A stretch of DNA of 64,000 nucleotides from Nucisporomicrobium flavum (GTDB lineage Bacteria > Actinomycetota > Actinomycetes > Mycobacteriales > Micromonosporaceae). Below are positions 16,789-25,639 of the stretch, one piece after another. The stretch is from assembly GCF_016464385.1 (NCBI RefSeq), contig NZ_JADMLH010000027.1, positions 1-64,000 of the forward strand, in the 5' to 3' direction. Under the pieces are notes generated by a model that did no database searches, was not told the origin of the DNA, and was given only the letters and a program-made list of their open reading frames with translations. The first letter of the stretch is position 1. Every line of letters starts with the position of its first letter. A program made the translations under genes and the position numbers.

Positions 16789-17781
16789 GTGACACAGACC
16801 TGTCCCACCACCACCCGGCTCTACGAGGACGGCGGCGTCGTGGCCGAGGGCTTCGGCGCCGCCGACGTCCCGCGGCTGCTGGAGGAACACCCCAAGGGCG
16901 TGGTCTGGCTCGACCTGTTCGACCCGGACCTGCCGGACCTCGAGGCCATCGCCGCCGACTTCGGGCTGCACCCGCTCGCCGTCGAGGACGCGGTGCACGA
17001 CCACCAGCGGCCGAAGATCGACCGGTATCCCGGCCACCTGTTCATGAACGTGTACGCCGTGCACGTCACCACCGGCGCCAACCCCGAGGTGCACAAGGCG
17101 GAGATCAGCTCGTTCATCACCGATCGGGCGCTGATCACCGTACGCAAGTCCGAGAGCGACCTGTCGGCGGTGCTGCGGCGCTGGGACGAGGACAGCGACC
17201 TCGCGCGCGAGGGCGGGGTCGCGTTCCTCGTCTACGGCCTGCTCGACGTCGTCGTCGACGGGCAGTTCGCGGCCGCCCAGACCCTCGACGAGGCGATGGA
17301 CGACGCCGAGGACGCCATCCTGGAGGAGGGCGGCGCGCCCCGCCCGGTACGGATGTACGGCTTCGCCCTGCGCAAGGCCATCGCCGCCCTGCGCCGCCCG
17401 GTGGCCCCGATGGCCGACCTCATCGCCACGGTGCTCCGGGCCGAGACCGGGCTGGTGGACGAGCGCCTGGCGCCTTACTACCGCGACATCGACGACCACG
17501 CCCGGCGGGCCACGGAGACCATCGACAGTGCCCGGGAGCGCATCAACGGCCTCCTCGAGGCGGACCTCAACGAGCAGAGCAACCAGCTCAACGACGTCAC
17601 CCGCAAACTGGCCGCGTGGGCCGCCATCATCGCGGTCCCCACCGCACTGACCGGCTTCTTCGGCCAGAACGTGCCGTACTGGGGGTACGAGCACGTCTCC
17701 GGGTTCGTGGCCAGCACGGCGCTGATCGTGCTGTCGGCCGGCGGTCTGTACGCGTACCTGAAGCGCCGCGGCTGGCTCTGA
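16789..17781 (+). CDS. corA: CorA-family magnesium/cobalt transporter, GQN variant
   Basis: A 330-residue CorA-type channel: a large cytoplasmic N-terminal domain, a long helical stalk (about 180-260) and two C-terminal membrane helices (about 270-290 and 303-323). The selectivity motif is FFGQN rather than the canonical YGMN. The start is a GTG at 16789; the ribosome-binding site is weak (GAGGGGG about 15 bases upstream). It stands alone between the lyase and OsmC genes. Ion specificity cannot be told from sequence. Confidence 0.88.
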   Translation: MTQTCPTTTRLYEDGGVVAEGFGAADVPRLLEEHPKGVVWLDLFDPDLPDLEAIAADFGLHPLAVEDAVHDHQRPKIDRYPGHLFMNVYAVHVTTGANPEVHKAEISSFITDRALITVRKSESDLSAVLRRWDEDSDLAREGGVAFLVYGLLDVVVDGQFAAAQTLDEAMDDAEDAILEEGGAPRPVRMYGFALRKAIAALRRPVAPMADLIATVLRAETGLVDERLAPYYRDIDDHARRATETIDSARERINGLLEADLNEQSNQLNDVTRKLAAWAAIIAVPTALTGFFGQNVPYWGYEHVSGFVASTALIVLSAGGLYAYLKRRGWL

Positions 17782-17798
17782 GTCCTAGGGTGGCCGGC

Positions 17799-18266
17799 AT
17801 GGGACTTTCACACCACACGCGGCTGGAATGGGACGGCTCGACCGGGGCGGGCTACCGGGCGTACCCGAGGGCCCACACGGCGACCGCCCCACCCGCCGAC
17901 GTCTCGCTGCGGCTCAGCGCCGACCCCCACTTCCGCGGCGACGCCGACCTGCTCAACCCGGAACAGCTGCTGGTCCTGGCCGCGAGTTCCTGTCAGATGC
18001 TGTCGTTCCTGTCGCTGGCGGCCCGCAAACACCTCGACGTGGTCCGCTACACCGACGACGCGACCGGCCACCTCAGCGAGGACCTGCGCGGCGCCCGGAT
18101 CGAACGCATCGAGCTGAACCCGGTCATCACCGTCGCGCCGGGCACGGACGAGGAGCTCGTGCTGCGGCTCGTCGAGCAGGGCCACGAGGAGTGCTACATC
18201 GCCAACTCGCTCAACTCCACGATCACCATCGCGGCGAAGGTGACGCAGGTCGCTGAAGACTCCTGA
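17799..18266 (+). CDS. OsmC-family protein
   Basis: A 155-residue OsmC/Ohr-type protein. The conserved redox cysteines are Cys65 (in AASSCQM) and Cys132 (in ECYIAN). NPEQLLVLAASSCQ is the family hallmark and the C-terminal IANSLNSTI matches the OsmC-like subfamily. These enzymes reduce organic hydroperoxides using thiols. The start at 17799 gives the usual family length; a weak AGGGTGG lies upstream. Confidence 0.88.
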   Translation: MGLSHHTRLEWDGSTGAGYRAYPRAHTATAPPADVSLRLSADPHFRGDADLLNPEQLLVLAASSCQMLSFLSLAARKHLDVVRYTDDATGHLSEDLRGARIERIELNPVITVAPGTDEELVLRLVEQGHEECYIANSLNSTITIAAKVTQVAEDS

Positions 18267-18308
18267 TCCGATCGGTGGCGCCGGCTTGTCGTCAGCCGGC
18301 GGGTCGGG

Positions 18309-18680
18309 TCACGCCAGCTGCACCGTGCTGTCACCCGCGACCACGACGAAGCCCTGGCCGTCGCGACCACGGCGAAGCCCTGGCCGTCGCGACCCACCGC
18401 GCCGACGGCCGTCGCGGCCCACCGCGCCGACGGCCGTCGCGGGTCGTCACCGTCCGGCCGGGGCGGGCGCCCACCTCGTTGTCGTCGGTCCCCCAACGAT
18501 CGTGGTCTGCCGCTCGGCGTTGACGGTTTCGAGCGCCGTCATGACCTCGTCGCGGCCGGCCGTGTCGAGGCGGCTCGTGGGCTCGTCCACCAGCAGCGGC
18601 GCGGAGAGCTTGCACAGGTCAGCACCCGGCGGCACGCCACGGCCAGTCCGTTCATGGGCCCACGGTGGTGGATCACAGCA
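18309..18680 (-). pseudogene. ABC transporter ATPase remnant
   Basis: Minus-strand fragments of one decayed ABC ATPase gene can be read across different frames. From upstream to downstream they are AVACRRVLTCASSP, LLVDEPTSRLDTAGRDEVM (Walker B and D-loop), ALETVNAERQTTIVGG, and a terminal VVVAGDSTVQLA before the stop at 18309-18311. No Walker A survives. Between the last two parts, around 18340-18440, GCCGTCGCGRCC-containing units are locally duplicated, so repeat expansion contributed to the decay. It resembles MacB/LolD-type ATPases. Confidence 0.55.
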
Positions 18681-18723
18681 GCCGGTGGTCGCCCGTCCGT
18701 GTCGGGACCTCGGACATTAGGGT

Positions 18724-19668
18724 GTGGCCGTGCGTGACATCGCCGTGTTCACCGGAAGTGCCCACCCCCACATGGCAGCGGAGATCTGCGAGCACCTCGG
18801 TGTGCCGCTGCTGCCCGCGAAGACGTCCCGGTTCGCCAACGACTGCATCGAGGTGCAGCTGCAGGGCAACTGCCGCGAGCGGGACGTGTTCCTCATCCAG
18901 CCGCTCGTGCCCCCGGTCCAGGAGAACCTCGTCGAGCTGCTGTTCATGCTCGACGCCGCCCGGGGCGCCTCGGCCGGGCGGATCACCGTCGTGCTGCCGC
19001 ATTACGCGTACGCCCGCAGCGACAAGAAGGACGCCCCGCGCATCTCCATCGGCGGCCGCCTCGTCGCCGACCTCCTGCAGACCGCGGGCGCGCACCGCAT
19101 CCTCGCGATGACCCTGCACTCCCCGCAGGTCCACGGCTTCTTCAGCGTCCCGGTCGACCACCTGCACGCGCTGCGCGAGCTCGCCAACCACTTCCGCGGG
19201 TACGACCTGAGCAACACCGTCGTGGTCTCACCGGACCTGGGCAACGCCAAGGAGGCTGCGGCCTTCGCCCGGATGCTCGGCATCGAGGTGGCCGCCGGCG
19301 CCAAGCAGCGGTACGCCGACGACAAGGTCGTGATCAGCTCGGTCATCGGCGAGGTCGCGGACCGCGACGTGATCATCCTCGACGACGAGATCGCCAAGGG
19401 CAGCACGGTCTTCGAACTGCTCGGCCGGCTGCGCGAACGGAACACCCGCAGCATCCGGGTGGCCTGCACGCACGGCCTGTTCACCGCCGACGCGGTGCAG
19501 CGGCTGTCGGCGGAGAAAGACATCGAGGAGATCGTCTGCACGAACACCGTGCCGATCCCGGCGGCGAACCGTACGGACAAGCTCACGGTGCTGTCGGTGG
19601 CGCCCGCCCTGGCCGAGGCGATCCGCCGCATCCACAATGGAGAATCCGTCAGCGCGCTGTTCACATGA
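18724..19668 (+). CDS. Divergent ribose-phosphate diphosphokinase (PRPP synthetase)
   Basis: A 314-residue PRPP synthetase homologue with both phosphoribosyltransferase-fold halves. The flexible loop PHYAYARSDKKD and the histidine in TLHSPQVHGFF are kept. The ribose-phosphate segment reads SPDLGNAKEAAAFAR instead of the usual SPDVGGV, and the PRPP loop reads DDEIAKGST instead of DDMIDTAGT. It is clearly diverged from the housekeeping enzyme, which is presumably elsewhere. The start is GTG 18724 (GTG 18730 is possible). Its stop overlaps the next gene's start (ATGA), coupling it to a GH88/105-type hydrolase. It may supply PRPP for a special pathway or have altered specificity. Confidence 0.82.
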   Translation: MAVRDIAVFTGSAHPHMAAEICEHLGVPLLPAKTSRFANDCIEVQLQGNCRERDVFLIQPLVPPVQENLVELLFMLDAARGASAGRITVVLPHYAYARSDKKDAPRISIGGRLVADLLQTAGAHRILAMTLHSPQVHGFFSVPVDHLHALRELANHFRGYDLSNTVVVSPDLGNAKEAAAFARMLGIEVAAGAKQRYADDKVVISSVIGEVADRDVIILDDEIAKGSTVFELLGRLRERNTRSIRVACTHGLFTADAVQRLSAEKDIEEIVCTNTVPIPAANRTDKLTVLSVAPALAEAIRRIHNGESVSALFT

Positions 19669-20585
19669 GCACACCCGTTCTCACCGCGCTCCTGGCGATG
19701 CAACGCCAGTCGTGGGAGCAGGGCGTCGCCGCGCAGGCCGCCCTCGACCTGGGCCACGACGACCTCGCCGTGCTGCTCGCCGAGGCGGCTGTGGCGCGGC
19801 AGAGCCCCGACGGGCGCCTCGGCGACGTGGACGGGGAAGCGGGGGCGGTCAACGGCGCCTGCTGCGGGGAGGCGGTGCTGGCGGCGTACGCGCGTACCGG
19901 TGACCGGATCTTCGCCGAAGCGGCCCGCCGCCAGCTCGCCTGGCTGGCCACCGACGCGCCCCGCGCCGCGGACGGCACGCTGTTCCACCTGCTCGGCGGC
20001 CGCGAGGCCTGGGCGGACACCGTCTACATGGTGGTGCCGTTCCTCGCGCTCAGCGACCGCCCCGACCTGGCCTGGCAGCAGATCGACGGCCACCGCGCAC
20101 GCCTCTGCCACGACGGGCTCTACGCGGCGATCTGGTCCGAGGAGACCGGCACCCTGCGCCGCGCCGACCGGTGGGGCGGCGGCAACGGCTGGGTGGTGGC
20201 GGCGGCGGCCCGCACGCTGCACCTGGTCCCGGCATTCCCGGACGGCGACCGGTTCGCCGCGCACGCCCGCGAGGTCCTCGACGCCTGCCTGCGCCTGCGC
20301 CGCGACGACGGCCTCTTCCACGACGTCCTCGACGACCCATCGACCTTCCCGGAAACCAACGCGGCCCAGATGTTCGCGTACGCGGCCCTCATGGGCGCGG
20401 CCGACGGCTGGCTCCCGGCGGCGTACGCAACCACCGGCCACGACCTCCTCGCTGCGGCGACCCGGCGGGTTGACAGGTACGGCGTCGTACGTGGCGCGGC
20501 GGGCTCCCCGCACTTCGACCGGCCGGGGGCGTCCAGTGAGGCGCAGGCCTTCCACTTGCTCGCGCTCGCCGCTGCAGAGTCCTGA
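19665..20585 (+). CDS. GH88/GH105-type unsaturated uronyl hydrolase-like protein
   Basis: A 306-residue cytoplasmic (alpha/alpha)6-barrel protein. SWEQGVAAQAALDLG near the start, the WADTVYMVVPFLA segment carrying the likely catalytic Asp, DGLYAAIWSEETG and the WGGGNGWVVAA motif match YteR/GH105 unsaturated rhamnogalacturonyl hydrolases. Such enzymes remove the unsaturated uronic acid left by polysaccharide lyases. It is shorter than typical family members (about 370). Its start overlaps the PRPP synthetase stop. A nine-unit tandem repeat begins three bases after the stop. Confidence 0.82.
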   Translation: MSTPVLTALLAMQRQSWEQGVAAQAALDLGHDDLAVLLAEAAVARQSPDGRLGDVDGEAGAVNGACCGEAVLAAYARTGDRIFAEAARRQLAWLATDAPRAADGTLFHLLGGREAWADTVYMVVPFLALSDRPDLAWQQIDGHRARLCHDGLYAAIWSEETGTLRRADRWGGGNGWVVAAAARTLHLVPAFPDGDRFAAHAREVLDACLRLRRDDGLFHDVLDDPSTFPETNAAQMFAYAALMGAADGWLPAAYATTGHDLLAAATRRVDRYGVVRGAAGSPHFDRPGASSEAQAFHLLALAAAES

Positions 20586-20587
20586 GG

Positions 20588-20920
20588 TTTGGGCTCTCGG
20601 GGCTGCGGCGGGGGCGGGTGGGTTTGGGCTTTCGGGGCTGCGGCGGGGGCGGGTGGGTTTGGGCTTTCGGGGCTGCGGCGGGGCCGGGTGGCGAGGGTTT
20701 GGGCTCTCGGGGCTGCGGCGGGGCCGGGAGGGTTTGGGCTTTCGGGGCTGCGGCGGGGCCGGGTGGCGAGGGTTTGGGCTCTCGGGGCTGCGGCGGGGCC
20801 GGGAGGGTCTGGGCTTTCGGGGCTGCGGCGGGGCCGGGAGGGTCTGGGCTCTCGAGGCTGCGGCGGGGCCGGGTGGCGAGGGTCTGGGCTTTGAGGGCTG
20901 CGGCGAGGCCTGGTGGCACG
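20588..20920. repeat. Nine-unit 35/40-bp tandem repeat
   Basis: Nine head-to-tail units, starting at 20588, 20623, 20658, 20698, 20733, 20773, 20808, 20843 and 20883. Each begins T(T/C)TGGGCT and contains CGGGGCTGCGGCGGGG. Units are 35 bp, or 40 bp when they carry an extra CGAGG near the end. The last unit is degenerate. The length is not a multiple of three, so no frame is conserved through the array, and there are no spacers. It begins immediately after the GH105-type gene. Confidence 0.95.
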
Positions 20921-21190
20921 TCGGCCGACGCTCGTCGCCTGCCGGCTTGGGACGGGTCCGGAGCGCACGCGGGGGCGACTCTGCGATCCAGCATGGCCGA
21001 TTCCGCCCAAGGTTGACTCCTCTCGCCCGTGCTCGTGCATCCCTGTATCCGACAGGTGCTTCCATTTCAGGGCCGGGGTCGGACTGCCTATTCTTGCCGG
21101 TTTCAGGGGGCTGTCTCACTGTGGCGCTCATCGCTTTTCCGCGATGATCGATTAGTGTCGCTGCGGAGGGAGGCGCGGGACAATATACGT
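20921..21190. other. Intergenic region with one small hairpin
   Basis: About 270 bp between the tandem array and the next open frame. The only structure seen is TCATCGC (21128-21134) pairing with GCGATGA (21141-21147) across TTTTCC. The base composition falls toward the start at 21191 (CAATATACGTATG). A promoter for the 21191 gene would be expected here, but I cannot define one. Confidence 0.4.
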
Positions 21191-22534
21191 ATGCGGCAGC
21201 TTCAGTTGTTCTCGACGCAGGAATTGGCGACGATGCGCGATCGGACAGCGTCACGTCGCTATTGTGCTGCGCGCGAGGAGTTTCGCCGCGAACACGCTCG
21301 TCGTCGGACGTGGGGGTTGGCCCAACGGCACGCCACGAAGCTGCGCCGTCTGCATGGTGATCAGTGTGGGGGCCGGCCGGCCGATGTGGACTGCGAGGCG
21401 AAGCCGGGGACACTCCGCAGGGTGGCGCCGTCGACGGACGGGCCGGCGATGGCTGGCCGTCCGGTGGCTGCACCCCTGTCGCCGTGTGCAGCGGTGCAGT
21501 CTGCACAACAGGCGGAGCCACAGGCATCCGAGAAGGTGGTGGCGGTGCAACGCGTCGTGACGGTCGAGCCTGCCGTGCCCTCGGAGGTCGCCGCCTCGGG
21601 GTTGGCGGCGGTGCGAGGTGTCGCCGTGGTGGAGCCCGCAGCCGGCCGGGACGTCACGCCCGCCGGTTCGGCAGCGGTGCGAGGCGTCACTGCGGTCGGA
21701 CAGGCAGCTTCCCCGGAGGTTGCCACCCCCGGACCGGCGGCGGTTCCGGTCGGCGCCACCACCATCGAACCGGTAACGGGCGCCGCCTCGGACCCGGCAA
21801 CGAAATCACCGTTGATGGCGCAGAGATCCGTCACCGACCACAATTCTTCACCGCATCACGGATCACTTTCTGCCAACATCGTCTCTGCGGCGACCGTCAG
21901 TTCCGCAAATTCGTGTCACCGACAGTCCAGCCATTCGCAGAATGGCGTCTCTCCGGCCAGCTCCTTGCCGGCGAATGGCGCGATATCGATCAATCCTGCC
22001 ATGTCGCCTGCGGAAATGACGTCGACCACGACATCGACCCGGTCATGTCGGCGAGGTCCGTCGCCATTGCGGAGGCACCACTCTCGCTCGGCGTGGCGAT
22101 GTTGTCGGCCGGCGCCACTGGCACTCGCTCACCTGTCAAAAGCATCACCGGCCGGCCCACCACCAGAAGCGCGCCCGGCCGCGCCAAGCCTGGCCGCGCC
22201 AAGCCCCGCCGGGCCCGGCCGCGCCAAGCCCCGCCGGGCCGAGCCCGGCAGCGCCAAGCCTGGCCGCGCCAAGCCCGCCGGGCCGAGCCCGGCAGCGCCA
22301 AGCCTGGCCGCGCCAAGCCCGCCGGGCCCGGCAGCGCCAAGCCCCGCCGGACCGAGCCCGGCAGCGCCAAGCCTGGCCGCGCCAAGCCCCGCCAAGCCTG
22401 GCCGCGCCAAGCCCCGCCGGGCCCGGCCGCGCCAAGCCCCGCCGGGCCGAGCCCGGCAGCGCGAAGCCGCGCCGCGCCTCGCCGCGCCGCGCCGCGCCGA
22501 GCTCGGCCGCGCCGGGCCGACAGCCGGGTGCGCC
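21191..22534 (+). CDS. Hypothetical protein; 3' end unresolved
   Basis: The first 55 residues from ATG 21191 look like a genuine conserved domain, with QLQLFSTQELATMRDRTASR and EEFRREHARRRTWGLAQRHA, a basic amphipathic helical pair. I recall similar short N-termini in other Micromonosporaceae proteins of unknown function. Beyond about residue 75 the sequence becomes Val/Ala/Pro-rich with an irregular repeat (VAAVRGVxVVEPA), then runs into the GCCAAGCC repeat block. The frame stays open to 23809, antisense across the whole WYL gene, so the real stop has probably been lost or a frameshift intervenes. The end given is only the boundary of the convergent gene. Confidence 0.4.
22184..22440. repeat. 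GCCAAGCC-based degenerate repeat block
   Basis: Thirteen copies of GCCAAGCC, spaced about 11-25 bp apart and separated by GC-only connectors such as CCGGGCC, CCGGCCGC and CCGGCAGC. The block lies between the conserved N-terminal domain at 21191 and the convergent WYL gene, and lower-order GCCGCGCC repeats continue to about 22520. It reads as Ala/Pro/Arg-rich low complexity in every frame. It is probably a replication-slippage expansion. Confidence 0.9.
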
Positions 22535-23515
22535 CTAGCCCGCGCCCGCTGCTGCCCTGCCGAAGCGCCCGGCCAGCTCGGCGAAAGCCTTGGCGAGGTC
22601 CCGCGGCCCGACCACCTCGATCTCAGCGTCGTAGCGGGCGACGGCTGCGGCCAAACCCGCCCAGGACCACGAGCCGAGCGTAAGCCGGCAGCGGTCAGGG
22701 CCGGCCTCCTCGACGATGCCGTCCCGGGTGTACGTCGCGATCGTGGCGGCCGGCGCGCCGAGGATCACCGTGCCTCGGCAGGGCCAGTCGCCCGTCATGT
22801 CGGCGGAGCCACGGAACGTGCTGGTGACGTACGCGGCGACCTCCCCGCCCGGCAGCTCACGCGGGGTGAAACGTGGGCCGTTGGGGGTTCGGAGCAGCAT
22901 TCTGTCGGCTCGGAACGTCCGCCAGTCGTTGCGGTCGAGGTCGTAGGCGATCAGATACCAGCGTCCGTCCCAAGTGACCAGGTGGTGCGGTTCGACCCGG
23001 CGCGGTGGTCGGTCGGTGGTCTCCGAGCCGTAGTCGAAGCGCAGGGTTTCCCGGGCGTGGACGGCCGAGCTGAGTGCCACGAGCAGGTCGCCGTCGACGG
23101 TTGCGGCCGGGCGATTGGTGGGTCGTTCGACGGCGGTGACCCGTACGGTGTCGATGCGGTGGCGCAGGCGGGACGGCAGGACCTGGCGTACGGTCGCCAG
23201 CGCGCGGGCGGCGTCTTCGGCGAGGCCGCCCGTGCCGGCTGTGGTGGCGGCGAGCTGCAGGGCGACAGCGAGCGCCACGGCCTGGTCGTCGTCGAACAGC
23301 AGTGGGGGCAGCTCGGTGCCGGCGCGCAGTCGGTAGCCGCCGTCGGGACCCTTGACCGCGGCGATCGGGTAGCCCAGCTCGCGCAGCCGGTCCACGTCGC
23401 GGCGTACCGTGCGCAGGCTGATCTCGAGGCGCTCGGCGAGCAGCGTGCCCGGCCAGTCCCGCCGGCTCTGCAGCAGCGACAACAGAGCCAGCAGGCGGGC
23501 GGACGTCTTCGGCAT
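22535..23515 (-). CDS. WYL-domain transcriptional regulator
   Basis: A 326-residue regulator: N-terminal DeoR-like winged helix (about residues 5-60, with LLAERLEISLRTVRRDVDRL) and a WYL ligand-sensing domain (about 140-225) with RWYLIAYDLDRNDWRTFRADR, plus a C-terminal extension (WCX-like). WYL proteins sense nucleic-acid-related or cyclic ligands and often control DNA damage or defence genes, but no target is adjacent. It is immediately followed on the same strand by nothing recognisable, only the repeat block. Start MPKTSARLL is supported by the HTH position. Confidence 0.92.
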   Translation of the reverse strand: MPKTSARLLALLSLLQSRRDWPGTLLAERLEISLRTVRRDVDRLRELGYPIAAVKGPDGGYRLRAGTELPPLLFDDDQAVALAVALQLAATTAGTGGLAEDAARALATVRQVLPSRLRHRIDTVRVTAVERPTNRPAATVDGDLLVALSSAVHARETLRFDYGSETTDRPPRRVEPHHLVTWDGRWYLIAYDLDRNDWRTFRADRMLLRTPNGPRFTPRELPGGEVAAYVTSTFRGSADMTGDWPCRGTVILGAPAATIATYTRDGIVEEAGPDRCRLTLGSWSWAGLAAAVARYDAEIEVVGPRDLAKAFAELAGRFGRAAAGAG

Positions 23516-23569
23516 GACGGCGATTCTGCCCGGAGAAGGTGCCAGATCCTGACACCTGCTCCGTTGCCG

Positions 23570-25639
23570 TCAGGGCGTGGGCTTCGGCGGCTGGGGACCG
23601 CACAGCGCCCGGATCGCGCCGAGCAGCGTGGACCGGGTGAACGGCTTCTCCAGCAGCATGCTGTTCGCGTCCAGGTGCAGCTGGGGCCCGAGCGACGCCG
23701 CGGTGTAGCCGGACATGAACAGGACCGGCAGGTCCGGACGATGCGTACGCAGCGCCGACGCGAGTTCCGGCCCGGTCATCGTCGGCATCACCACGTCGGT
23801 GATCAGTAGGTCCGGGTGCGCGCCCGCGGCCACCTGGCTGACCGCGGTGAGCGCGTCCGTGGCCACTGTGATCTCGTAGCCGGCCGGTTCGATGAGGCGC
23901 TGCACGAGCTGTGCCACCTCCGGCTGGTCCTCGACGATGAGGACGCGACCGATCACCGCGGGGGTGACGCGCCGGTCCACCGCGGACGCGGGGCGCTCCT
24001 CGGCCGCCGGCAGGTACAGGTGGACCGTCGTACCCATGCGGGGTTGCGATTCCAGCGTGATGTGCCCGCCCAGGCCCTGCACGATGCCGGCCGCCGTGGC
24101 CAGGCCCAGGCCGGCCGCGGTGGGCCGGGTGGTGAAGAACGGCTCGAGCGCCCGCCGGCGGGTCTCGTCGCTCATGCCCACGCCGGTGTCCTGGATGACC
24201 AGGTGCACGCAGCGGCCGGCGGGGGCGCCCTCGGTCAGCTGACCGGGCTCCACCATCTCGTTGGTGGCGGCGACGCGCAGCATGCCGCCGTGCAGCATGG
24301 CGTCGCGGGCGTTGGCGGCCAGGTTCACCAGGGCCTGCTCCAGCGGGCCGCGCTCCGCGCGTACCGGCCAGACGTCCGGGCCGAAGGCCAGGTCGAGACC
24401 GATGCGCTCGCCGAGGGTCCGGCTGAACAGGCTCTGGACGTCGGTGAGCAGGTCCGGGATGGGGATGATCTCGGGCCGGTTGCCTTCGGTACGCCCGAAA
24501 GCGAGCAGTTGATGGGTCAGGGTCCGCCCGGTGGCGACCGCCTGCAGGATGTCCTGGGCCATCTGGTGCTGCGGGGTGCCCTCGGCGGTCGTTGTCGCGA
24601 TCATGTCGGCGGAGCCGGCGACCACGGTCATGAGGTTGTTGAAGTCGTGCGAGATGCCGCCGATCAGCTGGCCCATGCTGTCGAGCCGGCGCAGGTGGTC
24701 GAGCTGGCGCTTGAGGCCCTTGGCGTCGATGTGGTCGGTGGTGTCGGTGACCATGCACAGCACGCCGCGGTGCCGCCCGCCGTCCTCGAGGGGCATCATG
24801 CTCATGCGTACGCTGCGCCGGGAGCCGTCGGCGCGCAGCAGGCTCGTGGCGCCCACGGTGGAGCGCCCCGCCTTGCACTCGGCAAGCCGCCGGGTCAGGT
24901 CCGCCTGGCCGTGCTCGTCGAGGAAGCCGCGCAGGGAGACGCCGACGAGCTGGGCGCGGGGCAGGCCGAGCACCACGCCGATGGGCTCGTTGGCGTACGT
25001 CGCGACGCCGGTCTCGTCGAGCTGCAGCACCCCCTCGGGGATGGTCTCGAGCACCCGGCGGTAGCGCTCCTCGCTGGCCCGCAGCCGTTCCATGGCCCGG
25101 GCCGACGACAGCGCCAGCGACAGCTCGCCGGCGATGTCACGGGCGAGCTCCACCTCCGCGGGCGAGTAGATCGTGCCGGGCGTGGCGCGGGTCAGGGCCA
25201 GATATCCGGCGTACGTGTTGTCGACGATGACCGGGCACAGCACGGCGGCGTGCACGGGTGGCGTGGGCGTGCCCGGGTCCACGTACGCGGAGTGCCGCGG
25301 CTGGGGCAGCTCGGTCAGCGGTTCGGCGCCGTCGGCGGCCAGCACCACCGGCCGCCGGCTCGCGGCGAGGCTGGTGGAGAACTCGTCGTCGGGCAGCTCG
25401 CCGGCGCGGTCGAGCAGGTGGGCGTACGGCTCGGCCAGGCTGTCGTCGGCGTGGTGGTACGTGATCGCGTCGTAGCGCCCGTCGTCGCGCAGCAGTTGCA
25501 CGCCCGCCCCGTCGCCGATCATGTCCGCGGCGGCCCGCGCGGCGGTCGAGCACACCTTCCCGGTGTCTTCCGAGACGCGGCTCAACGCCAGCGCCAGGTC
25601 GGCCAGTGCGTACCGGAGGGGATAAGCCATGACACCCAT
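23570..25639 (-). CDS. Hybrid sensor histidine kinase (GAF-PAS-HisKA-HATPase-REC)
   Basis: A 689-residue cytoplasmic hybrid kinase. Domains in order: GAF (about 15-185), PAS (about 190-310, ERYRRVLETIPEGVLQLDE), a phosphoacceptor helix with GGISHDFNNLM (His about 346), an HATPase_c domain (NLAANARDAM N-box, DTGVGMSDE G1, GLGLATAAGI G2) and a C-terminal receiver with the phospho-Asp in LITDVVMPTMTG. The DFNN form of the H-box is typical of stand-alone hybrid kinases. There is no membrane segment, so the signal is intracellular. No response regulator or output gene is adjacent. The start at 25639 (or 25630) is chosen; the frame is open to 25765. Confidence 0.9.
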   Translation of the reverse strand: MGVMAYPLRYALADLALALSRVSEDTGKVCSTAARAAADMIGDGAGVQLLRDDGRYDAITYHHADDSLAEPYAHLLDRAGELPDDEFSTSLAASRRPVVLAADGAEPLTELPQPRHSAYVDPGTPTPPVHAAVLCPVIVDNTYAGYLALTRATPGTIYSPAEVELARDIAGELSLALSSARAMERLRASEERYRRVLETIPEGVLQLDETGVATYANEPIGVVLGLPRAQLVGVSLRGFLDEHGQADLTRRLAECKAGRSTVGATSLLRADGSRRSVRMSMMPLEDGGRHRGVLCMVTDTTDHIDAKGLKRQLDHLRRLDSMGQLIGGISHDFNNLMTVVAGSADMIATTTAEGTPQHQMAQDILQAVATGRTLTHQLLAFGRTEGNRPEIIPIPDLLTDVQSLFSRTLGERIGLDLAFGPDVWPVRAERGPLEQALVNLAANARDAMLHGGMLRVAATNEMVEPGQLTEGAPAGRCVHLVIQDTGVGMSDETRRRALEPFFTTRPTAAGLGLATAAGIVQGLGGHITLESQPRMGTTVHLYLPAAEERPASAVDRRVTPAVIGRVLIVEDQPEVAQLVQRLIEPAGYEITVATDALTAVSQVAAGAHPDLLITDVVMPTMTGPELASALRTHRPDLPVLFMSGYTAASLGPQLHLDANSMLLEKPFTRSTLLGAIRALCGPQPPKPTP

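Noticed and set aside
15373..17694. Minus-strand open frame of about 770 codons opposite the lyase and CorA genes
   Set aside because: Composition is Arg/Gly/Val-rich shadow sequence; its last part is only an out-of-frame reading of bluB.
20588..20920. CRISPR-like array
   Set aside because: Repeat units are contiguous, with no unique spacers and no cas genes nearby.
22184..22440. CRISPR or origin-type iteron array
   Set aside because: The GCCAAGCC copies have irregular spacing and GC-only connectors; no initiator or AT-rich unwinding region is present.
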